64,000 nt of DNA from Anaerosporobacter mobilis DSM 15930 (GTDB lineage: Bacteria > Bacillota > Clostridia > Lachnospirales > Lachnospiraceae), in the NCBI RefSeq assembly GCF_900142955.1, contig NZ_FRCP01000011.1, forward strand, positions 124,001 through 188,000, given 5' to 3'. The notes under the pieces were generated by a model. The model worked only from the letters and a program-made list of their open reading frames with translations, did not search any database and was not told the origin of the DNA. The translations under genes were made by a program, and so were the position numbers. Numbering within the stretch: the stretch's first letter is position 1; each line of letters begins with the position of its first letter. Below are positions 34,088-43,300 of this stretch, piece after piece.

Positions 34088-35401
34088 TTGGAATCGAAAT
34101 ATGAAATGCTAATTGAGCGAAACTTCTATCAGAATCCATCTATGTATCTTGTTACAAAAATTACTGTTATTGGGGAATATAATAGTAAACGATTAGAAGA
34201 TTCAATTAAGGAGATGGAGAGAGTTCATCCAATCATATCTTATGTATTGGAAGAAGGGGATGAAGGAAAAGTCTATTTCGCGAAGAAGGAAGATATCAAG
34301 ATAACTGTAAAGTACTTTGAGAGAAAGAATCAAAACGATTGGCTGAGAATTACAAGAGATGAGGAGTTTATTCCACTTGAATTTGATAAAGAGCCGCCTT
34401 TGCGTTTCTTAATCATTCATGGAGAAGAAGAGTTTGACATTGTAATACTTGGACATCATTTGCTTGGGGATGGAAAGTCATTCCAGTATCTAATGCAGGA
34501 TTTATTAGAAGTATATTGTAACAAAACACAGAATTTACCGATTCAAGAAACAAGATGTATTCGCAAGACAGAGGATATGCCAAGAGAGAGTGCGTTACCG
34601 ATAGAATTTGTTGAAGCAATACAATCGGTCAATACGGAATGGTCATCAATCCGACGTCAATTTACAAGAGAAGAATATGAAAAGTTATTTAATGATTATC
34701 ATGAAGTCCATGGTCTAGGTTTGTTAGTAGAATCCTATGATAAGGAAAAATATCCATCACTAATAAGACGATGTAAGGAACATGGAGTTACTGTTAATTC
34801 TGCGCTTGTAACTGCCTTTGTAGCTGTTTTATATAAAGTTAAAAAGGAGGAGCAAAAAGCTACGGTTGCAATTGATTTACGTAATCAGATGAAATTTGAA
34901 ACGAATCGTTGTATTGCAAACTATTCTTCAGCAATTTCACCATTGCTACAATATGATGTAAAGGACACATTTTGGGGAAATGTTAAACATATTCATAAGC
35001 TATTGAAGGAAGATTTAAAAAATCCTTCTAAAACTTTTACTATTCTTCAACTATTTAATCAACTAGATGGAAGTATCTTTGATCCATTATATTATGCAGA
35101 AAATGGAACTTATCAAGGTGAAATTCTAATGAAAGTTGCCAAACTTCTTGGGTTTGAGAATAGAGAGCAAGGTTTTGATATATCCAATTTAGGAGTTGTT
35201 AATAGTAATCCTAATATGGGAGAGTATGTTATTCGGGATTATGTGTTTTTTGCTAATCCAACTACCGTATATGATTTTACAGTAGGAGTTGCAACCCTTA
35301 ATGAACAATTGAATCTAGCAATTTGCTATAAGAAGAATAGTATTACAGAAGAGACGATACGAGAATATACAAAAGGTGCAATAGAATTGTTATGTTCCTA
35401 A
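34088..35401 (+). CDS. Stand-alone condensation-domain-like acyltransferase
   Basis: 437 residues from a TTG placed after AGGGAGGG; an ATG at 34100 is the alternative. The fold class is shown by VILGHHLLGDGKSF, the HHxxxDG active-site motif of NRPS condensation/PapA-type acyltransferases, at ~residue 122. An N-terminal lobe (RLEDSIKEMERVHPIISYVL) precedes it and a C-terminal lobe (VNSALVTAFVAVLYK, VAIDLRNQM) follows, as in free-standing C-domain proteins. The usual DFGWG latch motif is not seen. It may form an ester or amide from CoA- or carrier-bound acyl groups, substrate unknown. No carrier protein or adenylation gene is adjacent; the broken NRPS lies 12 kb away. Confidence 0.75.
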   Translation: MESKYEMLIERNFYQNPSMYLVTKITVIGEYNSKRLEDSIKEMERVHPIISYVLEEGDEGKVYFAKKEDIKITVKYFERKNQNDWLRITRDEEFIPLEFDKEPPLRFLIIHGEEEFDIVILGHHLLGDGKSFQYLMQDLLEVYCNKTQNLPIQETRCIRKTEDMPRESALPIEFVEAIQSVNTEWSSIRRQFTREEYEKLFNDYHEVHGLGLLVESYDKEKYPSLIRRCKEHGVTVNSALVTAFVAVLYKVKKEEQKATVAIDLRNQMKFETNRCIANYSSAISPLLQYDVKDTFWGNVKHIHKLLKEDLKNPSKTFTILQLFNQLDGSIFDPLYYAENGTYQGEILMKVAKLLGFENREQGFDISNLGVVNSNPNMGEYVIRDYVFFANPTTVYDFTVGVATLNEQLNLAICYKKNSITEETIREYTKGAIELLCS

Positions 35402-35519
35402 GAGTTATTACTGATTGATTGAAAAGAGAGTACTAGGACAATCAGATTAGTAGGAATTTCGTGATTACGAGAAAACTTTGGTAAAAATATGAATAAGAGA
35501 TACATAAAGGAGGAAAACA

Positions 35520-36869
35520 ATGAAGAAAGGAATTCGTTTTAAAATCTTAGTTTCAATTATTGTATTAACAGCATTTAGTATTTGGGCGTCGATCACTAAT
35601 CTTGATTATATTCATCAAGTGCATGATGATGCACAACAGGCTTATGAAAAAAGTGGAATAAGTGCTGATTCGTTTACCCACGTACAAGATACATTTGAGG
35701 CAGCAGTACAGGCTAATAACATCGGTATTGCAATAATGATTATCTTAGCGATTATAGTAATCGTGATACTTACTAGGAGTGTTATATCACCAACCAAAAG
35801 AGCATCAAAAAAACTAAATGAAATTCTAACTGATATGAATAATAATCAAGCAAATCTGAAAGTTAGGATACCAGTGGAGAAAAAAGATGAGGTTGGTGAA
35901 CTCGTGAATGGAATCAATACATTCATGGAAAGTCTAGATAATATTATGGAAGAAGTTAAACACAATTCCATTCAATTAAATCGTAGTGTAGACAATGTTA
36001 CAACGAATGTGGCAGATGTCAATGCCAATACCAATGATATATCAGCTTCTATGCAAGAATTAGCAGCAAGTATGGAAGAAGTATCTTCTACAATTACAAC
36101 CGTAATAGAAAATACAGTTACAGTCGATGATAATATATCCGATATGGCAGAACAAAGCAAATCAGTTATGGGTTATGTTGAGGAAATGAAAAAACGTGCT
36201 TATGAAATGAAAGAAGCAGCAGAAGGAAATAAAGTATCAACTAGTGAAATCGTATCCACAATAGGTGCTGATTTACAAATAGCAATAGAGAATGGTAATA
36301 AGGTTGAGAATATCAATGAATTAACAGGTGAAATATTAAGCATATCGAATCAAACGAATCTGTTAGCCTTGAATGCATCAATTGAAGCAGCTAGAGCTGG
36401 TGAGGCAGGAAAAGGATTTGCGGTTGTTGCAGAGGAGATTAGACAATTAGCAGATAGTAGTAGAAACGCTGCAACAAAGATTCAAGAGATTAGTTTAATG
36501 GTAACAGATGCTGTTTCCAAGTTAATGAATTGTGCTAATGATATGATGAATTATATTGATAGTAAAGTTCTACCTGACTACAATGATTTTGTATCGAACG
36601 GGATTCAATATGATGAAGATGCCCTATATATTCACGAAGTAATGGGTAACTTCGAGCAAAAGACAAATAAGTTAAATGATACAATGGCTAGTATGGTAGA
36701 ATCCTTCCATGGAATTTCCAAGGCTATTGAAGAGAGCACAATTGGTGTAACTAGCGTAGCGGACAACACGTCTGATCTAGTTAAGAAAGTTAGCGATATA
36801 TCAGAAGAAATTACAATGAATAAAGAAATAGCAAATACATTGCGAGTAGAAGCTGAGAAGTTTGCTTAA
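35520..36869 (+). CDS. Methyl-accepting chemotaxis protein
   Basis: 449 residues. TM1 at residues ~8-25, a small extracellular loop of ~45 residues, TM2 at ~68-88 (NNIGIAIMIILAIIVIVIL), a HAMP domain (~89-145), then a long coiled-coil signalling domain. The hairpin tip ISNQTNLLALNASIEAARAG, followed by EAGKGFAVVAEEIRQLAD, is the conserved CheA/CheW contact. The extracellular part is much shorter than a normal Cache or four-helix sensor, so it may sense through the membrane or a partner. AAAGGAGGAAAACA precedes the ATG. It has no chemotaxis neighbours. Confidence 0.93.
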   Translation: MKKGIRFKILVSIIVLTAFSIWASITNLDYIHQVHDDAQQAYEKSGISADSFTHVQDTFEAAVQANNIGIAIMIILAIIVIVILTRSVISPTKRASKKLNEILTDMNNNQANLKVRIPVEKKDEVGELVNGINTFMESLDNIMEEVKHNSIQLNRSVDNVTTNVADVNANTNDISASMQELAASMEEVSSTITTVIENTVTVDDNISDMAEQSKSVMGYVEEMKKRAYEMKEAAEGNKVSTSEIVSTIGADLQIAIENGNKVENINELTGEILSISNQTNLLALNASIEAARAGEAGKGFAVVAEEIRQLADSSRNAATKIQEISLMVTDAVSKLMNCANDMMNYIDSKVLPDYNDFVSNGIQYDEDALYIHEVMGNFEQKTNKLNDTMASMVESFHGISKAIEESTIGVTSVADNTSDLVKKVSDISEEITMNKEIANTLRVEAEKFA

Positions 36870-36878
36870 TATAATACA

Positions 36879-36910
36879 TAGAAAGGGAGTTATTATTAGC
36901 TCCCCTTCTA
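36879..36910 (+). terminator. Hairpin after chemoreceptor gene
   Basis: TAGAAAGGGAGTTA and TAGCTCCCCTTCTA are inverted copies with one mismatch and one G-U, 4-nt loop. The tail is not T-rich, so termination strength is uncertain. Confidence 0.6.
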
Positions 36911-36978
36911 TATAAACGTGTTATCCTAAGTAAATGAATTATTTTAAAAAGGAACTTAACCATGTAAAATAATTAATA

Positions 36979-37007
36979 TTGACAAGGTTATCTCAATTTG
37001 ATAAAAT
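36979..37007 (+). promoter_or_regulatory. Promoter of tRNA-Thr
   Basis: TTGACA (36979-36984), 17-bp spacer, TAAAAT (37002-37007), 43 bp before the tRNA. Confidence 0.8.
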
Positions 37008-37050
37008 AGTTTCGTTAGCGTTTGGTGTGCTAACGAATCTTATATAAGAT

Positions 37051-37123
37051 GCTGCCATGGCTCAGTCGGTAGAGCGTCGCCTTGGTAAGGCGGAGGTCGG
37101 CGGTTCAAGTCCGCTTGGCAGCT
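37051..37123 (+). tRNA. tRNA-Thr (anticodon GGT)
   Basis: 73-nt cloverleaf: acceptor GCTGCCA/TGGCAGC, D arm GGCTCAGTCGGTAGAGC, anticodon loop TTGGTAA giving GGT, T arm CGGTTCAAGTCCG, discriminator T. Its 3' end borders a region with an integrase remnant, consistent with use as an attachment site. Confidence 0.95.
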
Positions 37124-37130
37124 TAGTGTG

Positions 37131-37158
37131 AAACCCTTGATGATTCAAGGGTTTTTTG
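37131..37158 (+). terminator. Intrinsic terminator of tRNA-Thr
   Basis: AAACCCTTGA (37131-37140) and TCAAGGGTTT (37145-37154) form a perfect 10-bp stem with a 4-nt loop, running into TTTTTT. Confidence 0.93.
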
Positions 37159-37206
37159 TTGTTTCTGAGGAATGATTAATGGCTTTATAAACGGTTCGAT
37201 TTAACG

Positions 37207-37228
37207 ATTTGACTAACATTTGACTAAC
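37207..37228. repeat. Tandem 11-bp repeat beside integrase remnant
   Basis: ATTTGACTAAC occurs twice head to tail (37207-37217 and 37218-37228). It lies between tRNA-Thr and the integrase fragment, where arm-type integrase binding repeats are usually found. Confidence 0.6.
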
Positions 37229-37274
37229 ACTTAAATCAAAAAAATAAAAAGATAGCAAACAAAACTATAAAATA

Positions 37275-37358
37275 CTAGGTTTTTCGTTTGAATGCATCTT
37301 CTAATACACTAGCTGTTTTTACGTCCATTTGCTCTAATGCATGGGCGTAAATATCCAT
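37275..37358 (-). pseudogene. Tyrosine integrase remnant (C-terminal end only)
   Basis: Reading the minus strand into the stop TAG (37275-37277) gives MDIYAHALEQMDVKTASVLE, then DAFKRKT and stop. 'MDIYAHA' is the usual phage/ICE integrase C-terminus (TTMDxYxH), holding the catalytic Tyr. Upstream of Met the frame continues for about 10 unrelated residues and then meets a stop, so the other ~350 residues are gone. It points away from tRNA-Thr 150 bp to the left, the classic int-attachment-site layout. This is the scar of an element that decayed or was deleted. Confidence 0.7.
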
Positions 37359-37948
37359 GGCAAAGGAGAACGGAAGAGTTTGCTAATGGATTTTGCTATA
37401 ATATTCCTGGACACATAATCGGAAGCTGGTATAAACTAACTAATATGGGGAAAATACTAAAACATATTGTATTGCCGGATTGTGAGAATGTGCATATTTT
37501 TGCAATAACAACCGCTGAGAAATAGTTATAGCAAAGACACATAACCTAATTATACAAGTATCTTCTTTATCGCCTTGAACAATAAGATAATCCAAGCAGA
37601 ATTCCACGTAGACATTGCTCAAAATTTAGACATTTTTTGATTAATGTCTAGTTTTTATACACTGCGCTTTTTTTGATTATATGAAATAAAGAAGAATTTT
37701 AGTATGATATTAGCAAGCAGAAAGAAACTAGACAAGATGTAACAGATTACAATTGTTAAGAATGCATACTGCATTTTGGCAGTGAGTCTTGTAATTCTTA
37801 GTCTTATGCTATTGTTCTAGTCAAAGATAACACTGGTAATTGTAATATTTTTGTATCATTCTTTTGGTATGTGGAATGATAAAGGTGATGGGATTCCTAA
37901 ATCAATAGGTGGTACAAAATACAGTGAAATTATAAGGAGGAATGTAAT
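37359..37948. other. ~590-bp non-coding stretch after integrase remnant
   Basis: A rightward 62-codon frame (37337-37525) overlaps the integrase remnant, has no ribosome site and matches nothing I know. A hairpin is present near 37760-37800 (TAAGAAT...ATTCTTA around ACTGC-ATTTTG-GCAGT). AAGGAGG of the next gene is at ~37933. The stretch is probably degraded accessory DNA. Confidence 0.5.
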
Positions 37949-39940
37949 ATGGGTAAGAAATTAGTAAAGATAGGTGCAGCTTCTTTGTTAGCAGCTGGAG
38001 CAGGAGCAGCAATTATAGCAAAAAACAAAAATAACGAACAAAAGAACGAAGTAAAAGAACAAAAAAAGAAATTAAAAGAAAAGAGAGCTAAAGAGCTTGA
38101 AACTTATCGCAACACAGAAAGAGGAAAGAATGGAAAGAATAGCAAAGGAATCTATTATTCCAATGGTAACTATGAAGCATTTGCTCGTCCTGAAAAACCA
38201 GCGGGAGTGGATCATAAATCCGCTTACATCGTAGGTAGTGGACTTGGTGCGTTAGCTGCCGCTTGTTTCCTTGTAAGAGATGGACAGATGAAAGGTGAGA
38301 ATATCCATATCTTAGAAGCAATGGATATTGCTGGTGGTGCATGTGATGGTATTAATGATCCAATGAGAGGTTACGTAATGCGTGGTGGACGTGAGATGGA
38401 AAACCATTTTGAATGTCTATGGGATTTGTTCCACAGCATTCCATCACTTGAAAAACCAGGAGCTTCCGTTCTTGATGAGTTTTATTGGTTGAATAAGCAT
38501 GATCCAAACTATTCTCTTTGCCGTGCAACTAAGAACAGAGGTGAAGATGCACATACCGATGGTAAGTTTAATTTGAGCCAAAAGGGATGCATGGAGATTA
38601 TGAAATTGTTCTTCACAAAGGACGAAGACCTTTATGATAAGACTATCGAAGATGTGTTTGATGAGGAAGTATTTGATTCTACCTTCTGGTTATATTGGAG
38701 AACTATGTTTGCATTCGAAAACTGGCACAGTGCTTTGGAAATGAAGCTATACTTCCAGAGATTTATCCATCACATTGGTGGTCTACCAGATTTCTCTGCT
38801 TTAAAATTCACAAAATACAATCAATATGAATCTTTAATTCTTCCAATGCAGAAATATTTAGAGGCAGCAGGGGTAGAGTTCCAATTCAATACAGAAGTTA
38901 CGAATGTATTGTTTGATTTTGTTGGAGATAAGAAGATTGCAAAATCTATTCAATGTAAAGTAAATGGAGTGGAAGAGGAAATCGTTCTTACAGAAAACGA
39001 TCTTGTATTTGTAACAAACGGAAGTTGTACAGAGGGAACAATCTATGGCGATCAAGATCACGCACCAGTTGGTAATGCAGAGGTTCGTACTAGTGGTTGT
39101 TGGAGTTTATGGAAGAAGATTGCTGCGCAAGATGAAGCATTTGGGCATCCAGAGAAGTTCTGTTCTGATATAGAAAAGACCAATTGGGAATCCGCTACTG
39201 TCACAACTTCTAATGACAAAATTATCTCTTATATTCAACAAATCTGTAAGAGAGATCCAAGAAGCGGTAGAGTGGTTACTGGTGGTATCGTAAGCTGTCA
39301 GGATTCTAGCTGGCTTCTTAGCTGGACCATCAACAGACAGGGACAGTTCAAAGAACAGGGTAAGGATGAAGTTTGTGTATGGGTATACAGCTTATTTACT
39401 GATGTACCTGGTGACTACATTAAGAAACCAATGAAAGAATGTACTGGTAAGGAAATCACAGCAGAATGGTTATACCATATGGGCGTTCCAGTTGATGAGA
39501 TTGATGATCTTGCTGAAAACCATGCACTCTGTGTTCCAACGATGATGCCATATATTACAGCATTCTTTATGCCAAGAGCTAAAGGCGACAGACCAGATGT
39601 CATTCCAGATGGTTGTGTAAACTTTGCGTTCTTAGGTCAATTTGCAGAAACACCAAGAGATACCATCTTTACCACTGAGTATTCTGTTCGTACTGCAATG
39701 GAAGCAGTATATGGATTGCTTTCGGTAGACCGAGGAGTACCTGAAGTATGGGGAAGTGTATATGATATCAGAGAATTACTAGACAGTAGTGTGAAGTTGA
39801 TGGATGGTAAATCTCCACTTGAAATCGAACTTCCTGGACCACTTAACGCATTGAAAAAACCATTGCTTAAGAAACTTAAGGGAACTGTAATTGAGAAGGT
39901 TCTTAGAGACCATGATATTATTAGAGATGGAATGATGTAA
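37949..39940 (+). CDS. Oleate hydratase (myosin-cross-reactive antigen family) with N-terminal membrane anchor
   Basis: 663 residues; the well-studied enzymes have ~590 or fewer. It is a flavoprotein that adds water to the double bond of oleic-type fatty acids. The family core starts at YYSNGNYEAFARPEKP (~69), followed by the FAD Rossmann motif VGSGLGALAAACFL (95-108), AGGACDG and RGGREMENHFECLWDL, with FIHHIGGLPDFSALKFTKYN later. Before the core are ~68 extra residues: a hydrophobic segment (IGAASLLAAGAGAAIIA, ~residues 8-24) then a Lys/Glu-rich helix (NNEQKNEVKEQKKKLKEKRA). The extension would tether the enzyme to the membrane. AAGGAGG precedes the ATG. The gene is monocistronic. Confidence 0.93.
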   Translation: MGKKLVKIGAASLLAAGAGAAIIAKNKNNEQKNEVKEQKKKLKEKRAKELETYRNTERGKNGKNSKGIYYSNGNYEAFARPEKPAGVDHKSAYIVGSGLGALAAACFLVRDGQMKGENIHILEAMDIAGGACDGINDPMRGYVMRGGREMENHFECLWDLFHSIPSLEKPGASVLDEFYWLNKHDPNYSLCRATKNRGEDAHTDGKFNLSQKGCMEIMKLFFTKDEDLYDKTIEDVFDEEVFDSTFWLYWRTMFAFENWHSALEMKLYFQRFIHHIGGLPDFSALKFTKYNQYESLILPMQKYLEAAGVEFQFNTEVTNVLFDFVGDKKIAKSIQCKVNGVEEEIVLTENDLVFVTNGSCTEGTIYGDQDHAPVGNAEVRTSGCWSLWKKIAAQDEAFGHPEKFCSDIEKTNWESATVTTSNDKIISYIQQICKRDPRSGRVVTGGIVSCQDSSWLLSWTINRQGQFKEQGKDEVCVWVYSLFTDVPGDYIKKPMKECTGKEITAEWLYHMGVPVDEIDDLAENHALCVPTMMPYITAFFMPRAKGDRPDVIPDGCVNFAFLGQFAETPRDTIFTTEYSVRTAMEAVYGLLSVDRGVPEVWGSVYDIRELLDSSVKLMDGKSPLEIELPGPLNALKKPLLKKLKGTVIEKVLRDHDIIRDGMM

Positions 39941-39999
39941 GAAGTAGTACGACATTTGAAAAAGAAATCATGAAGAAGTTATAAAAACTTTAAAAGAAT

Positions 40000-40051
40000 A
40001 GCTGGCATAGTGTGGTATTATAATTATCACACTATACCAGCTATTTTATTT
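40000..40051 (+). terminator. Intrinsic terminator of oleate hydratase gene
   Basis: AGCTGGCATAGTGTG (40000-40014) pairs with CACACTATACCAGCT (40028-40042), one mismatch, followed by ATTTTATTT. Confidence 0.85.
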
Positions 40052-40189
40052 GTATCTTAATTAAGAAATCCAGAATGAAGTATTACATGTATGGGAGATA
40101 TCTATTTTATAATTATACAAACTTCTCACATAAAAATCTTCCAAATCTCCAAGTGCAAAATTGAGCTTTAGAATGAAAACATTAATAGG

Positions 40190-40229
40190 AGAGAAACCTT
40201 TATTATAATATTAATAGGTTTCTCTTTTA
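40190..40229. terminator. Second hairpin terminator in the spacer before the Lhr gene
   Basis: AGAGAAACCT (40190-40199) and AGGTTTCTCT (40216-40225) are exact inverted copies followed by TTT. Between this and the preceding terminator (40052-40189) I see no gene. Confidence 0.65.
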
Positions 40230-40319
40230 CTATAGGCAGAAATTGGGATATAATATAAGTAGTAACGATAGCTATAAAAATATAAAACGAGGTTCTTATA
40301 TAAATTAGGAGGAAGCATA

Positions 40320-43300
40320 TTGTCTGCAAATTCGCTTGATCTATTCAATATAGTAACAAAACAATGGTTTTCAAAAAAACTAGGTACACCTACAGCAGTA
40401 CAACAAGAAGCATGGCCGGCTATTGCTCTCGGCAAACATACATTAGTTTCCGCGCCAACTGGTACTGGTAAAACCTTATCTGCTTTTTTAGTGTTTATAG
40501 ATCAGTTAAAAGAGCAGGCTCGCAAAGGTACGTTAAAACAAGAATTGCAATTGATATATATATCACCACTTAAGTCGCTTGCAGGAGATATTCGTGAAAA
40601 TCTACGTCGCCCGCTTAATGGTATCTTTGAAGAAGAGAGAAGCTTGAATCCTGGCACTAGAAGTATGCCATATGATATAACGGTTGCAATTCGTACCGGG
40701 GATACATCGGCCAGTGATCGACGGAATATGATAAAGACACCACCTCATATTCTAATCACAACGCCAGAATCATTATATTTAATGCTTACAAGCAAATCAG
40801 GCCAATCCATTCTCCACACTGCCAAAGCAATCATAATTGATGAATTACATGCAATAATCGATACAAAACGAGGTGCTCATCTGATGCTTTCCTTAGCCAG
40901 ATTGGACAAGTTATGTAATAAACCATTACAACGGATTGGCCTTTCTGCTACGATTGAACCTTTAAGTAAAGCTGCAGAGTACCTCTCCCCTGATCCAGTG
41001 ACAATCGTTTCACCGAAGATGCACAAACAGGTCAAACTAATTATTACAAGCCCTATGTTAAATTCCCATGAATACTTACGAAACACCGTATGGGAAGAGG
41101 TAGCAAGAACTGTCTATGAGCATTGTACTGGTACCCGTAGTGTTATCGCTTTTGTTGAAGGTCGAGCATATGCAGAGAAGCTTGCTTATTATGTGAACCA
41201 AATCGCTGGTGAAGGATTTGCTAGAACGCATCACGGAAGTTTATCAAAAGAACAACGTTTTATAGTAGAGCAGGCATTAAGAGAAGGAAGTTTACGACTT
41301 CTATGTGCTACCTCATCCATGGAACTTGGTATTGATGTTGGTGATATTGATCAAGTATTTCAGATTGGTACACCAAGATCCATATCAAGTACCTTGCAAA
41401 GGCTAGGACGTGCAGGGCATAATCCAGGCCGAGTTAGCATCATGCATATCTTTCCACGTGAGGCTTCGGAAGGTCTTTATTGTGGATTAACTGCAGAGGT
41501 TGTAAGAAACGGTGGAATTGAGTATTCCAAACCTCCAAGACTGTGTCTTGATGTATTAGCACAACACTTAGTTTCGATGGCTACAATTAGTGGTTACGAT
41601 TTGGATGAAGTAATGGGAATACTATCACGAGCATATCCGTTTTACGAGGTCACAAAACAGGATGTGAAAGATGTATTATGTATGCTTGCGGGAGATTATG
41701 AACATGAGCAAGAGATACCGGTAAGACCTAGAATTCTATATGATCGAATTCACGATTATGTAGAAGGTGATACGTATAGTCGCATGTTGGCGGTTTCAGC
41801 CGGAGGTACCATTCCTGATAAAGGGATGTATACCTTACGAACCGAAGATGGTGTGAAAGTTGGGGAACTAGATGAGGAGTTTGTATTTGAAGCTCGGATT
41901 GGCGATAGATTTTTGCTTGGTACTTTTGCGTGGAGGATAAGCCGGATTCAAAAAGATGCAGTAATTGTAACTGGGTCATCCATAAGTGGTGCTCGTTTAC
42001 CTTTCTGGAAAGGCGAAGTGAAAGGGCGATGCTTACAGACTGGAATAGCCTTTGGAAGAATATTTCACAAGCTTTTTAGAGCGTATGAGGCTGGAGAATT
42101 ATATGAAGAATTACAGGGTCTAGGACTTGATGAAGTCGCAACAAAAGGTGCTGAGGAATTTTTGACACGGCAAATAAATGCTACGAAAGTGCTGCCAGAT
42201 GATAAAACAATATTAATAGAACATTTTTCTGATGAAACAGGTAACCATCAAGTAATGGTACACTCTGTATTTGGTAAACAGGTGAATGCGCCACTTTCGT
42301 TATTAACAAGTGTAATTGCGAAAGGCCTTGTTAATACCAATATCAATTTTGTCGATGATGATGATGGCTTTTTATTATTTCCATATGACGGCTGTTCTTT
42401 ACCAGAAGGACTCTTACAAAGAATTAATCCGGATACGGCAAGGACTATTTTGACAGCATTACTGCCCTCTACTTCATTGTTTAACATTACATTTCGTTAT
42501 AATGCTGCACGTGCACTTATGATGGGAGTTAAAAATGCAAAGCGTCAGCCACTCTGGGTTCAACGATTACGAAGTTCGCAAATGCTTGATTCGGTAATAA
42601 AAGAGGATAAACATCCTCTTATAAGGGAAACAAAAAGGGAGTGTTTAGAGGATCATTGGGATCTAGAGGGAGTGGAGTTTGTTTTAAAGGGAATTCGTTC
42701 AGGAACCATTCAGGTACATGAGATGTATATGGATACGCCATCTCCAATGTCGCTGCCATTGCGAAGACAGACAGAAGCCTCTATGATGTATGATTATGCC
42801 CCTACTCCTCATAGCATTCACCGAGCAACAGAAGATGCATTACAACAAGTGGAATTAGCACAGGCTGGAACATTAATTACACCTGCTAAAGAACAACTTA
42901 AGCAACAGATGGAACGGAAACGTTTACCACAGGATGAAAACCAATTACACTCTCTTCTTATGATAGAAGGAGATATAATAGCTGGTGAAGTTGATGTACC
43001 AATTGATTGGTTTGAATCATTGGCGCGGAAGGAACGGGTAAAATATATTGAGCCTGGTTTATGGATTGCAGCGGAACATTCTGATGCGTATCAGGCAGCG
43101 TTAGATGATAAAGATGTAACCGTTAGAATGGATATCGTTCGTCGCGTTTTGCGATATCGACAGGCGCAGTCCCTAGAATTAATCGCAGAACGCTACTTAT
43201 TTACTGACGGGGAGGCATTAGAGGTTTTAGAAGCATTATGTAGGCAAGGCAGTATAGTAGAAAGCAATGGTCTATATTATCATGCAGAATTATATGATAG

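Noticed and set aside
37337..37525. 62-codon rightward frame overlapping the integrase remnant
   Set aside because: No ribosome site, no recognisable family, overlaps the better-supported integrase remnant on the other strand, and lies in degraded DNA.
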